From NCBI RefSeq assembly GCF_002812085.1, contig NZ_NPDM01000001.1, forward strand, positions 682,001-746,000: 64,000 bases of DNA. The letters run 5' to 3'. Positions within the stretch are counted from its first letter, which is position 1. Each line of letters begins with the position of its first letter. The translations under genes were made by a program, and so were the position numbers. This DNA comes from Leptospira levettii (GTDB lineage Bacteria > Spirochaetota > Leptospiria > Leptospirales > Leptospiraceae). Positions 9,404-18,245 of the stretch are shown piece by piece. The notes under the pieces were generated by a model. The model searched no databases. It saw only the letters and a list, made by a program, of their open reading frames with translations, and was not told the DNA's origin.

Positions 9404-10171
9404 ATGAAAAATACAATCAACCTAATACTGGCATTGCTGTTTGCGACGAGCATCAGTGCCGAAACTTACACCGTGTTCATTCACGGTAAATCCAGCAAAA
9501 ATCACGACGGTGTGGGAACTACCGATGTAAACAGTTATTGGGGCACAAACGCAAATGCGGTTTCTGGTGCCAAAATATTCATTGGTTACGACGGAAGCAC
9601 TGACCCAAGAACCTACGGATCTGCTAGAGCCCAAACAAATATCACAACTGGTCTCATGAGCTATTGCAAGGGAACAAACACTTGTAAGGTTGTATGCCAT
9701 TCCGCTGGATGTTATGCAATTGAATATTGGTTAGCTAGTTTAGCTGATACAACAACTTCCAAAGGTTTTAATATCACAAAGGTAACTGCACTAGCAGCTG
9801 CTTCTGGTGGTTCTGAACTTGCAAATGTAATTGGTGGTGGCGGAAACGCAATGGATCAGTCACTTCAGGTAACGACTGCACGTGGAGCTTACAATCACAA
9901 CCTAACTGCTTCTGTTACGATCAACCATGTTCCAGGATACAAAAGTAAATTTGGTGCCAATTTCATCCTGCCTGGTGCTGATGATTATGCAGTTGCGTTT
10001 CACTCTTCATGCGGATACAACCGTGCAGGTGCTCTCGACAAATGCCAAAGTTCATTTGTAAGTGGGAACACAACGTACACTCAGTATTCTGGTCACGTCC
10101 GAGCACCGTCTTTGACAGCAGCTGGACTCAATAAAAATCACAGTGAAATCATGAACGAAGGCGCAAGATAA
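9404..10171 (+). CDS. Secreted alpha/beta-hydrolase-like protein
   Basis: 255 residues. A cleavable signal peptide (ending near SISAETYTVF) precedes a compact alpha/beta-hydrolase-like core: the early strand VFIHGK supplies an oxyanion HG, and VVCHSAGCYAIEYW holds the nucleophile elbow HSAG. Candidate acid and base residues are D (about 199-200, GADDYAVAF) and a late His (SGHVRAP or NKNHSE). Four to six Cys suggest disulphides. The start is fixed by AAGGAGA seven bases before the ATG; a TTG 18 bases upstream would include the ribosome site. Probably an extracytoplasmic lipase or esterase; substrate unknown. Confidence 0.72.
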   Translation: MKNTINLILALLFATSISAETYTVFIHGKSSKNHDGVGTTDVNSYWGTNANAVSGAKIFIGYDGSTDPRTYGSARAQTNITTGLMSYCKGTNTCKVVCHSAGCYAIEYWLASLADTTTSKGFNITKVTALAAASGGSELANVIGGGGNAMDQSLQVTTARGAYNHNLTASVTINHVPGYKSKFGANFILPGADDYAVAFHSSCGYNRAGALDKCQSSFVSGNTTYTQYSGHVRAPSLTAAGLNKNHSEIMNEGAR

Positions 10172-10193
10172 TTTCAGCTCCATTGTTTTGAAA

Positions 10194-10225
10194 TTTAGTC
10201 TGGCAACAGAAATTGTCAGACTAAA
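10194..10225. terminator. Stem-loop after the secreted hydrolase gene
   Basis: TTTAGTCTG and CAGACTAAA form a perfect nine-base-pair stem that can be extended by CAA/TTG across one G-T. It begins 22 bases after the stop codon. No clean T tract follows on the plus strand, so it may be a processing or stabilising hairpin rather than an intrinsic terminator. Confidence 0.5.
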
Positions 10226-10230
10226 AGAAT

Positions 10231-10304
10231 GCGGGGCGCACATTTCCGGCTCTCCGCTGCAATCTTTGTTTCCACAAAGGATTTCCGCTTCGATCCGGGG
10301 CGCG
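10231..10304 (+). repeat. Dispersed GC-rich hairpin repeat, copy A
   Basis: A GC-rich block in AT-rich surroundings, bounded by GGGGCGCAC at one end and ATCCGGGGCGC at the other. The centre is a hairpin CTTTGT-TTCC-ACAAAG flanked by CAAT and GATTTCC. Copies with the same borders occur at 23196 and 54489, with a related inverted core near 56478. It starts 59 bases after a stop codon and is followed by a T8 run (10313-10320). Confidence 0.75.
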
Positions 10305-10460
10305 TTAGCTTGTTTTTTTTCCCACCAAAATGGTATTCAATCGGATGTTACTCATAGGGGAAACACGTAGGTGTTTCAGATGAAAAAAGTATTGCATCTG
10401 GCTTAGATACTTTCAGTTTGTTCTACACGTTTCAATCGATTCTTATATGCCAAACATTGA

Positions 10461-11252
10461 ATGAATCAAACTCATAAACCAATGAACAATAACAATATTC
10501 AATTAAATGTTTTATTAGTGGAAGATGAAGCAATTCTTGCTTTAGCAGAAAAACGAAACCTTGAATCATATGGATATTCTGTACTTTGGGCTTCTAGTGG
10601 TGAAGATGCCATCGAACTTTTTAGGAACGATCCATCTATCAATATCATCCTGATGGATATCAATTTAGGCAACGGAATCTTAGGCACCGAAGCAGCTAAA
10701 ATCATTTTAAATCACAAAGACATCCCTCTTATCTTTGTTTCTTCCCATACTGACAAAGAAGTAGTCACAAAAACGGAAGGAATTACCTCTTATGGTTATG
10801 TAGTTAAAAGTTCAACGATGACAGTCTTAGATGCCTCCATCAAAATGGCATTAAAACTTTTTTCTGCGAATCAAAAACTAAAAGAGTCAGAAGAGATGTT
10901 TATGAAGGCATTCCAATTTTGCCCCACTCCGATGGCCATCCATGACATTTCAAACCGAAATGTATTTATGGATTGTAATCCAGCTTTTATCGCAATCACC
11001 GGATACAAAAAAGAGGAAATCCTTGGCAAAACGGCACTTGAATTAGGACTTTATTCTCACCCAGAAGAGAGAGCCAAATTGTTAAACCAATTCCAAGAGC
11101 AAGGGTTTGTAAAAAATTTCAAAAACACTTTTAGAACGAAAACCGGGAAGGAACTAATTCGATTTCTATCTCTCAGTAAAATCTTAATTTCCAATAAAGA
11201 ACATATTTTTTCAGTCCAAACCGAATCACCCATCGAATATTTTGATATTTAA
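10461..11252 (+). CDS. Receiver-PAS protein without output kinase
   Basis: 263 residues. An N-terminal response-regulator receiver (about 15-135) has the acidic pocket EDE at 21-23, phosphoacceptor Asp66 in ILMDINLG and the conserved Lys in GYVVKSS. A PAS domain follows (about 148-260: FQFCPTPMAIHDISNRNVFMDCNPAF, GYKKEEILGKTALEL). The frame stops after the PAS domain and nothing kinase-like lies between it and the next gene, so this is not a simple truncation by frameshift. It may be a phospho-controlled PAS module acting by protein contact. No cognate kinase adjoins it. Confidence 0.83.
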   Translation: MNQTHKPMNNNNIQLNVLLVEDEAILALAEKRNLESYGYSVLWASSGEDAIELFRNDPSINIILMDINLGNGILGTEAAKIILNHKDIPLIFVSSHTDKEVVTKTEGITSYGYVVKSSTMTVLDASIKMALKLFSANQKLKESEEMFMKAFQFCPTPMAIHDISNRNVFMDCNPAFIAITGYKKEEILGKTALELGLYSHPEERAKLLNQFQEQGFVKNFKNTFRTKTGKELIRFLSLSKILISNKEHIFSVQTESPIEYFDI

Positions 11253-11366
11253 TTTTTTCAATCAATCATAACTTTCCCTTACAGAATGTTATGTGCAAAT
11301 CTCCGAAATTTCATTTACTTTCTTTCCTAATCCACTTACAATTAGAATCGTATTAGGAATTCATTT

Positions 11367-12182
11367 TTGAACGATCAACAATTGATAGACGCATACTTTC
11401 ATCGTATTGGTTACAAGGGTCCACACAATCCTTCCTTGGATGTTCTAAATCAAATCACATTGGCTCATGTTCGCAGTATCCCTTTTGAAAACTTAGATAT
11501 TCTTTTGGGTAAAAGTATCAACATTAGTTTGGATGCTGTGATTGAGAAATTAATCAATCAAAAACGTGGTGGGTATTGTTTTGAACAAAATGGACTTCTA
11601 TTGTGTGTTTTGCAAAAACTTGGTTTTGATGTGACTCCCATCAGTGCGAGGGTTCGTTTGGATAGGCCAAGGGATTTTACCCCTCCACGAACACATGTTT
11701 TTCTAAAGGTAGAACTTTCTGGAACCACATGGTTTACTGATGTTGGTGTAGGTGGGGTATCACTCACATCTGCGATACAATTCATTCAAGATACAGAACA
11801 AATCACAAATCACGAAACAAGAAGAATTGTTTATGAAGGCAATCGTTATTTCCATCAGGTTCTGTTTCCAACTGGATGGGTCGATGTCTGCGAATTTACA
11901 CTAGAAGAAATGCCTGAAATCGATCGTGAGTTAGCCAATTGGTATACGAGTAACCATCCCAAATCACATTTTAAAGATCGCTTAATCGTTGCTAGAGCAG
12001 GAGATAAAGGAAAAAGACTTACACTGGTCAACAGAGAATTTTCAGAACGAGACAAAAACGGATCTGCTAACAAAACAATCATCAACTCACCTAAAGAATT
12101 AATCAAAGTTTTAAAAGAAAATTTTAATCTTACCTTTCCAATCGATACAGAATTTCAATCACCTGGTTTACGATGGGATTAA
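11367..12182 (+). CDS. nat: Arylamine N-acetyltransferase
   Basis: 271 residues, the usual NAT length. Transfers acetyl groups from acetyl-CoA to aromatic amines or hydrazines. The catalytic triad is visible with normal spacing: Cys71 in RGGYCFEQN, His110 in PPRTHVFLKV and Asp125 in WFTDVGVGG. Also the family opening HVRSIPFENLDILLG. The start is TTG (11367) preceded by AGGAA at 8 bases. It lies 94 bases upstream of the fusion-gene operon, in the same direction. Confidence 0.93.
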   Translation: MNDQQLIDAYFHRIGYKGPHNPSLDVLNQITLAHVRSIPFENLDILLGKSINISLDAVIEKLINQKRGGYCFEQNGLLLCVLQKLGFDVTPISARVRLDRPRDFTPPRTHVFLKVELSGTTWFTDVGVGGVSLTSAIQFIQDTEQITNHETRRIVYEGNRYFHQVLFPTGWVDVCEFTLEEMPEIDRELANWYTSNHPKSHFKDRLIVARAGDKGKRLTLVNREFSERDKNGSANKTIINSPKELIKVLKENFNLTFPIDTEFQSPGLRWD

Positions 12183-12276
12183 TCCTCTGTTAGACTAAAA
12201 GAAGTTTAGGGAATCAGAGTTTTTGATTGCAATTTATTTCCATCCATTTAGAGATGAACCCTCCAGGAGAGATTTT

Positions 12277-14883
12277 TTGAAAATCAAACAACTTCTACCA
12301 GTCACATACCTACTCTTAAATTATAAGGGCCGAATTGATAGAAAAGTGTATTGGATTGCCTCATTGTTTATGTGGTCCAATTTTTACGTATTTTACCAAA
12401 CTTTGGATTATTGTTTGGGAGAAACAAGTACCTGGATCATTTACCCACTGATGCTTTGGGGGATTCTTGCTGTTTCCGCAAAACGATTTCATGATATTGG
12501 AAAGTCTGGAAACACAATTTTACTCACACTGATACCCATACTTGGTCCTTTGGTTGTGATTTACTTTTTGGCATTCAAAAAAGGAGACCCACAAAATAAC
12601 AAGTATGGTTCCGTTCCAGGCTCAGAAATTGATTATTATAAAAACGATGATGGAACAAGTATCCCCCACTTGAAATCAACGGAAGTCATCATCAATGATG
12701 TGACTCGTTTAAATCCTGTGATTGTATCCTCTGTTTTTCGTCCAGAATCATTGGATGAATTGATCCAATTTGTAAAATCATCCACTGCTCCCATTTCTGT
12801 TGGAGGTGGGCGTTTTAGTATGGGAGGCCAAACTGCAAGTCCAGGCTCGTTGCATATTGATATGAGAAAACTCAATCAGGTCATCGATTACAATCCATCT
12901 GAAAAGTGGATCAAAGTACAAGCGGGTATTCGCTGGTGTGACATCCAACATTATATCGATAAAGATGATTTATCCGTTAAGATCATGCAAACCTATGCAA
13001 ACTTCACTGTGGGTGGTGCATTGAGTGTCAATTGCCATGGACGTTATATGGGACTCGGACCCGTTGTATTATCGGTTCGATCCATTGAAGTCATCCTTGC
13101 CGATGGCAGTTTGATCAAAGCAAACAGAAACGAAAATGCAGATGTCTTTTTTGGAATGATTGGTGGTTACAATTCCGTTGGTATCATTGTTACTGTAGAA
13201 TTTGATTTGGATGACAATGTCAAAGTCAAACAAGTCAGTAAAAAAATGAAAAGAAACCAATACTTCCAGTTTTTTAAATATAACATTCGGGAAGACAAAA
13301 AGGTAATTTTTCACAATGCCGATATTTACCCTCCACAATACCAAAACATTAGAGCCGTTAGTTGGGAATTTACATTAGACAAACCTACTGTGAAATCTAG
13401 ATTTATGCCTCTGCAATCATCTTATCCGATCCATCGATATTTTTTCTGGGATTTTACAGAATCTCCATTTGGGAAATGGAGAAGAGAGTATATTGTTGAT
13501 CCACTTCTATTTTTTTCCAAAAAAGTGCACTGGAGAAATTATGAAGCTGGTTATGATGTTTTAGAATTAGAACCATCTGCACGCGAAAAATCAACTTACG
13601 TATTACAAGAATACTTTGTTCCTATTGAAAAATTCAATGGGTTCTCAGATCGTTTGTGTGATATTTTAAAACGACACAAAGTCAATATGGTGAATATTTC
13701 TGTTCGTCATGCAAAAGCTGATGAGGAAACCTATTTGTCTTGGGCACCTAAAGAGAGTTTTGCCTTTGTATTGTATTACAAACAAAAAGTAAACGAAACT
13801 GATAAACTTAAAGTAGCAGTTTGGACTCGAGAACTAATGAACGCAAGTATTGAATTTGGAGGTTCATATTATTTACCGTACCAAACGCATGCATCCAGAG
13901 AAATGTTTCAGAAAGCCTACCCAAAGTACAAAGAAATTTTTGCCTTAAAAGACAAGTTAGATCCTAAGTTTCGATTTAAAAATATTTTCTGGGATACCTA
14001 CTATAAAGAAAATCCAAAACCAGATTTGCCAGATTCTGCATTTCACCGAATTTTTGCGAATGTTCATTGGAGTGATGCACTTTATCGTTTTTTGCAAGTG
14101 ATCTTTAATCTTTATCCAGAAGAAAAATTCTTCCAATTGATTTACGATACCACCAAACAATACAAAACTGATCAGGAAATTTATTCAAAAATTGTAGAAA
14201 GATTAAATTCAGTAAAACCTTTCCATGCTGATCTCACCTATGCATTACCTGCACTGTTTAAACAAAAAAGAGAATTATCTCTTCAGATAATGGAACTTCT
14301 TGGATCCAAAACAACCATTAATGGGTATTTGGAAATTGGAACCACAGGTAGATACATTTCCAGCTTACAACATAAACTAAAATTGAATCAAAAAATCTAT
14401 TTAGTAAATTCGGTTCCACCAAAAAACAATCCTGTCGATATTCTCGAAAGAGGTGGGATTAAAAAAATTGGAACCTTTTTCCCACTCAATGATTATGATC
14501 CAATCACGGATGAAATACCTTCAGAGAGCCTAGACCTTGTTACATGTTTGATTGGTTTACACCATATACATTTACATAAATTGGATGCGTTCATCCAATC
14601 AATTAATCGTGTTCTCCGTGTGGGAGGTAAATTCATATTAAGAGATCACGATGTAAAAGATCCAGAAATGTTTGAATTTGTTTCCATTATCCATACAGTT
14701 TTTAACGCAGGTTTAAAAGAAACATGGGAATATGAATCTGCTGAATTTAAAAAATTCCGTTCCATCGAGGAATGGATAGAGATTCTAAAAAAGTACAATC
14801 TCCAAGCAGGACCAGAAAGACTCCTTCAAAAGGATGACCCTTCTGATAATATTTTAATGATTTTTACAAAGGTATCAAAATGA
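12277..14883 (+). CDS. DUF805 / FAD-linked oxidase / methyltransferase fusion
   Basis: About 868 residues, three unlike parts in one frame. Residues 10-110 are DUF805 (NYKGRIDRKVYW, AKRFHDIGKSG, FKKGDPQNNKYG), a membrane domain with several helices. Residues about 130-580 are an FAD-linked oxidase of the aldonolactone/alditol oxidase or DWARF1-like type (ISVGGGRFSMGGQ, TVGGALSVNCHGRYMGLGPV, then a C-terminal lobe ending near DPKFRFKN). Residues about 600-868 resemble a SAM-dependent methyltransferase (GYLEIGTTGRY as motif I, LDLVTCLIGLHHI, INRVLRVGGKFILRDHD). TTG 12277 is chosen because AGGAGA (12265-12270) precedes it; TTG 12223 would add 18 residues. Its stop overlaps the next start (ATGA). 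Substrate unknown; a sterol- or sugar-like ring oxidised and methylated at the membrane is speculation. Confidence 0.85.
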   Translation: MKIKQLLPVTYLLLNYKGRIDRKVYWIASLFMWSNFYVFYQTLDYCLGETSTWIIYPLMLWGILAVSAKRFHDIGKSGNTILLTLIPILGPLVVIYFLAFKKGDPQNNKYGSVPGSEIDYYKNDDGTSIPHLKSTEVIINDVTRLNPVIVSSVFRPESLDELIQFVKSSTAPISVGGGRFSMGGQTASPGSLHIDMRKLNQVIDYNPSEKWIKVQAGIRWCDIQHYIDKDDLSVKIMQTYANFTVGGALSVNCHGRYMGLGPVVLSVRSIEVILADGSLIKANRNENADVFFGMIGGYNSVGIIVTVEFDLDDNVKVKQVSKKMKRNQYFQFFKYNIREDKKVIFHNADIYPPQYQNIRAVSWEFTLDKPTVKSRFMPLQSSYPIHRYFFWDFTESPFGKWRREYIVDPLLFFSKKVHWRNYEAGYDVLELEPSAREKSTYVLQEYFVPIEKFNGFSDRLCDILKRHKVNMVNISVRHAKADEETYLSWAPKESFAFVLYYKQKVNETDKLKVAVWTRELMNASIEFGGSYYLPYQTHASREMFQKAYPKYKEIFALKDKLDPKFRFKNIFWDTYYKENPKPDLPDSAFHRIFANVHWSDALYRFLQVIFNLYPEEKFFQLIYDTTKQYKTDQEIYSKIVERLNSVKPFHADLTYALPALFKQKRELSLQIMELLGSKTTINGYLEIGTTGRYISSLQHKLKLNQKIYLVNSVPPKNNPVDILERGGIKKIGTFFPLNDYDPITDEIPSESLDLVTCLIGLHHIHLHKLDAFIQSINRVLRVGGKFILRDHDVKDPEMFEFVSIIHTVFNAGLKETWEYESAEFKKFRSIEEWIEILKKYNLQAGPERLLQKDDPSDNILMIFTKVSK

Positions 14884-15962
14884 GTCGATTGATCTTCACA
14901 ACTCTAATTTCCTTTTCCCTTAGCATTTGCATTTGGACAACAAAACAATCTAGTACGGAATACATTGAAAAAGTTCCAAATGAATGGATGGTAAATGATA
15001 CCAAAACTTACACTCCGAAAGAACACATTCGTCCCGGTGACCAAACATTCTTAACCTTTCCAGAATGGTATTTGGTTCATAGTCCCAAGGAACAGGCAAT
15101 GTATTTTCGATCCAATACATCTAGCACCTTTCCTTACTGGGAACATGTTTTACAATTATGGAAATCATATATGATTGTTTCTGAGCAAATTTTAGAATCA
15201 TATGAATTTAACTATGGATACCATCTAATGATTGTTGTATTGACTGTCAGTACAACAGTTGAGTATGGAGCAAAGCAAGTATATGAAAAGATGATTGGTC
15301 GCATTACTTCAAATAGCGAGGACCAGGCACTTACCGAAGAGGATCAATTTAACGCAAAATTCACCCAATCTTATGTAGATTTTATCTTACAAACACCTTG
15401 GTATGAATATAATTTTTTCCAAGAACTCAAAACACTTTGGATCGATGTTCCTTTGTTTGGCGATCATATGATCCGAAAATGGGAAAGACGTTATTATCTG
15501 ACCTCTGATATTTTTGTAAAAGCAGTTTATGGTTTTTTGATTAAAAAAGCGACAAAAGCCACTTATGAAGATCCCATCTTAGGAACTGCCATTGTATTGG
15601 ATGAAAGTATCCCAACGAATGATAAAGTACAATTACTCAATGGAAATGATCCATTTCATTCTGTGTATTTGATCCCTAGGTATGCAGATTTCCATCCCAC
15701 ATTGGAATCAATCCTGATCGGAAAAACTGTCGAATTACAGGAGATAGCTGGGAATTCTTCTGCAACTTTGGTGACTATCTTATTGAAAAAAAATGAAAGT
15801 TTACCTAAGATTCCCGATTCAAAAACGGTATTCAGACAAGACATCATGACAAGGCCCGGTGAAAACCGCTATGCACTCGTCTCAAAAGTTCAAAACTTAA
15901 AATCCATGTTGGAAATTTTAAGAGAACAAAACATAGAAATTGAACATATTTACGATTTTTAA
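14880..15962 (+). CDS. Exported protein of unknown family, second gene of fusion operon
   Basis: 360 residues with an N-terminal hydrophobic stretch (LIFTTLISFSLSICIW) that reads as a signal or lipoprotein leader (possible lipidated Cys17). Distinctive segments are GDQTFLTFPEWYLVHSPKEQA and the Trp/Tyr-rich TPWYEYNFFQELKTLW. I do not recognise a catalytic motif. Its ATG overlaps the stop of the DUF805-oxidase-methyltransferase gene by four bases, so the two are translationally coupled and probably work together, with this protein outside the membrane. I cannot assign a function. Confidence 0.7.
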   Translation: MSRLIFTTLISFSLSICIWTTKQSSTEYIEKVPNEWMVNDTKTYTPKEHIRPGDQTFLTFPEWYLVHSPKEQAMYFRSNTSSTFPYWEHVLQLWKSYMIVSEQILESYEFNYGYHLMIVVLTVSTTVEYGAKQVYEKMIGRITSNSEDQALTEEDQFNAKFTQSYVDFILQTPWYEYNFFQELKTLWIDVPLFGDHMIRKWERRYYLTSDIFVKAVYGFLIKKATKATYEDPILGTAIVLDESIPTNDKVQLLNGNDPFHSVYLIPRYADFHPTLESILIGKTVELQEIAGNSSATLVTILLKKNESLPKIPDSKTVFRQDIMTRPGENRYALVSKVQNLKSMLEILREQNIEIEHIYDF

Positions 15963-15985
15963 GAAACCAGTAACGTTAGGATTAT

Positions 15986-16978
15986 ATGAAATTCATTCGA
16001 TATTTTGTTTTGTTTGTTAGTTTGGTTATTTTCTCCATTTTTGCCTTTTATGCCAGTTTACGATTTTATCGTGAATCTTTTACTCCTGAAGAAATCGCAC
16101 CTAAAACAGGAAGATGGATCCAAAGTTATGATGTAAACATCTACATCCAAGAGATGGGAGATCCAAAAAATCCAGCAGTTGTTTTGATTCATGGAATGGG
16201 TTCCTGGAGTGAACTCTGGAGAGAAACTATGGTTGCTTTATCACAAAATGGATATTATGCGATCGCAATTGATTTACCTCCTTTTGGTTTTTCAGAGAGG
16301 CCAAAACCTACTGAACTAAAATCAATCCAACAGGGCAAACGAATTGTCTCGGTAATTGATGCATTAGGTTTACAAAACGTACATTTACTGGGACACTCAT
16401 TTGGTGGTGGTGCAACTCTACATACCGCACTCCTAATCCCCAATCGTATTCTTTCTTTACAATTAGTAGATATTGCGGTTAACCTAGAAGAAAAAAAAGA
16501 ATCAATTCCTTCTGAACCAAATCGATTCGAAACATTCTGGAATTTTCCACTCTTACGAGATAGACTCCTCGAAGTAACGGCAACAAACCCACATTTAACC
16601 AAGGTATTGTTTAGCCAATTTGTTCATTCCTCTGATTGTATCACCGAAGAAAAAGTAAAGGTAATCCAAATGCCAATGCGAATCAAGGGAACCACTTCTT
16701 TTTTAGGTGATTGGTTGGGTGAATTTATTTTCCACTCTGATGATTTATTAGCCAAAGATACCAGATTGTATGGAAAAAATCTAACTATGCCCATTGATTT
16801 AATTTGGGGAGATTTGGACACTGTGACACCTATCGCAGATGCTGAAAAAATCAAATCCATTCTCACCAATTCTCGATTGCATTTCATCCAAGGAGTTGGG
16901 CACATTCCACAATTAGAATCACCAGAAAACTTCAACAAATTGTTGTTAAAGAATCTAAAAGAAGTAGAATCTAGATGA
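15986..16978 (+). CDS. Membrane-anchored alpha/beta hydrolase
   Basis: 330 residues. One N-terminal transmembrane helix (about 5-27) is followed by a full alpha/beta-hydrolase fold: oxyanion HGMGSW (about 69-74), nucleophile elbow GHSFGG (Ser138), acid Asp in WGDLDTVTP and base His in GVGHIPQLE near the C-terminus. It lies 23 bases after the previous gene, so it is the third member of the fusion operon. Likely an esterase or C-C hydrolase at the outer face of the inner membrane; the substrate presumably belongs to the same pathway as the oxidase. Confidence 0.85.
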   Translation: MKFIRYFVLFVSLVIFSIFAFYASLRFYRESFTPEEIAPKTGRWIQSYDVNIYIQEMGDPKNPAVVLIHGMGSWSELWRETMVALSQNGYYAIAIDLPPFGFSERPKPTELKSIQQGKRIVSVIDALGLQNVHLLGHSFGGGATLHTALLIPNRILSLQLVDIAVNLEEKKESIPSEPNRFETFWNFPLLRDRLLEVTATNPHLTKVLFSQFVHSSDCITEEKVKVIQMPMRIKGTTSFLGDWLGEFIFHSDDLLAKDTRLYGKNLTMPIDLIWGDLDTVTPIADAEKIKSILTNSRLHFIQGVGHIPQLESPENFNKLLLKNLKEVESR

Positions 16979-17040
16979 AATATTACGCACTCATTCCATA
17001 AAAGGAATATCACTCGATTTAAATCAGTTTGGATTTTGGT

Positions 17041-17844
17041 ATGCAGATAAAAAACATCGTTCTCAGACTCTTTTTACTCTCCCTTCTAACAACAATACAA
17101 TCCTATCACCTTCTCTCCCAAACAAAGGAGAATGAGAGTATCAAAAGACTTCCAATGCCAGGTGAAATTTGGTATGTAACAAGCCCTCGCGGATTAAACT
17201 TACGATCAAACCCTTCAGAAAAATCACAAGTGGTATCAAAACTTCCAAACAAAAGTAGCGTCAAAATTTTAAAACAAAATCCGGAGTTAGTCCAAGCGAA
17301 AATAAAATTCTTAGATGCGATCACGCAAGAAACCAATAAACCTAGCCAAATCATTCTGGAAGGAACATGGGTTAAAGTAGAAAACAATGGTATTGAAGGA
17401 TTTGCATTCAGTCCACTCCTTAGCCCTTACCAACCAATTCGAAATAATGAATTTAGAACAGGATATGATATCACTCCATATCTTGTTAGAATCTTTATGC
17501 TCAAAAAAGTATCTTCTGATAAAAAACTCATCTCAGAAGACCAAACCAAATATTCACAGATTTTTGAATCTTACAAATCGGAATTAGGTGTCACTCTAAA
17601 TGTTGAACAAAGTGAAAATGAATATGGTTGGGGAAAAGCTGTTTTATTTTTACCGAATTGGAAACTCGATACGACAATCGTATTTTTTTACTCTATCTTT
17701 TCATCACCTGATTTTAAAATAAATGATCTTACTTATGTAAAAGAAACATCAGCCGAATATTCTTTAGATCAAATTCCAAACACAATCTCATTCCGAAAAA
17801 ACAAAATGGGTGTTACGGTTGAATGGGCTTGGGGTGCAGATTAA
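17041..17844 (+). CDS. Exported SH3-domain protein
   Basis: About 267 residues. A signal peptide (LRLFLLSLLTTIQSYHLLSQ) is followed by a bacterial SH3 domain (about 40-130: WYVTSPRGLNLRSNPSEKSQVVSKLPNKSSVKIL, GTWVKVENNGIEGFAFSPLL), a fold often used for peptidoglycan or protein contacts. The C-terminal 130 residues have no known match. ATG 17041 is preferred to TTG 17029. Converges with the Gly/Ser/His-rich lipoprotein gene five bases downstream. Confidence 0.75.
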   Translation: MQIKNIVLRLFLLSLLTTIQSYHLLSQTKENESIKRLPMPGEIWYVTSPRGLNLRSNPSEKSQVVSKLPNKSSVKILKQNPELVQAKIKFLDAITQETNKPSQIILEGTWVKVENNGIEGFAFSPLLSPYQPIRNNEFRTGYDITPYLVRIFMLKKVSSDKKLISEDQTKYSQIFESYKSELGVTLNVEQSENEYGWGKAVLFLPNWKLDTTIVFFYSIFSSPDFKINDLTYVKETSAEYSLDQIPNTISFRKNKMGVTVEWAWGAD

Positions 17845-17849
17845 AGTTC

Positions 17850-18245
17850 TCAATGTCCTCCTCCTCCGTGACCTCCTCCGCTGGATCCACCACTACTCCC
17901 TCCGCCACCACCAGATGAAGAATGCCCTCCTCCGGAAGAGGAATGACCTCCACCTCCAGAGCGACTGCCTGAACGAGAGGAAGTACTACGAGATGAGGAG
18001 GAATGGTATTTTGAATCACAACTGGAGTAACATCCCAAATACAAAACGGGACAGGTAAGATTCATTTGGTTTGTGTTTGTGGTAGAACTTTGCATCGTAA
18101 TCAGATAACAAAGTGATTGGTCTGCGACACATTTTTTCCGACAACTATCGATTGAATGATTGGAAAATGTATTGGAACATTGAACGGTTAACAATAAGAA
18201 CATTAGAGAAATGTACAATTTAGGTGAGATTATGAAGAGTTTCAT
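17850..18245 (-). CDS. Small lipoprotein with Gly/Ser/His-rich tail
   Basis: 131 residues. The lipoprotein leader ends in LLLTVQC (Cys23). A middle part carries several Cys (SCRKKCVADQSLCYL, CPVLYLGCYSSC), likely disulphide-bonded. The last 50 residues are low complexity, built of SSS, GGGH and SGG units with several His, ending HGGGGH. Such tails can bind metal ions or be flexible surface spacers; neither is shown. The ATG overlaps the stop of the upstream ankyrin gene by four bases, so the pair is coupled, and both leaders are nearly identical (LLTVQC and LLTIQC). Confidence 0.65.
   Translation of the reverse strand: MKLFIISPKLYISLMFLLLTVQCSNTFSNHSIDSCRKKCVADQSLCYLITMQSSTTNTNQMNLTCPVLYLGCYSSCDSKYHSSSSRSTSSRSGSRSGGGGHSSSGGGHSSSGGGGGSSGGSSGGGHGGGGH

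Noticed and set aside
10461..11252. Frameshifted kinase downstream of the REC-PAS gene
   Set aside because: Only 114 bases separate it from the N-acetyltransferase gene and no H-box or ATPase motif appears in any frame there.
17850..18000. CTCC-rich stretch as a CRISPR or tandem DNA repeat
   Set aside because: It is explained by codons of the Gly/Ser/His tail of a lipoprotein; no repeat-spacer structure.
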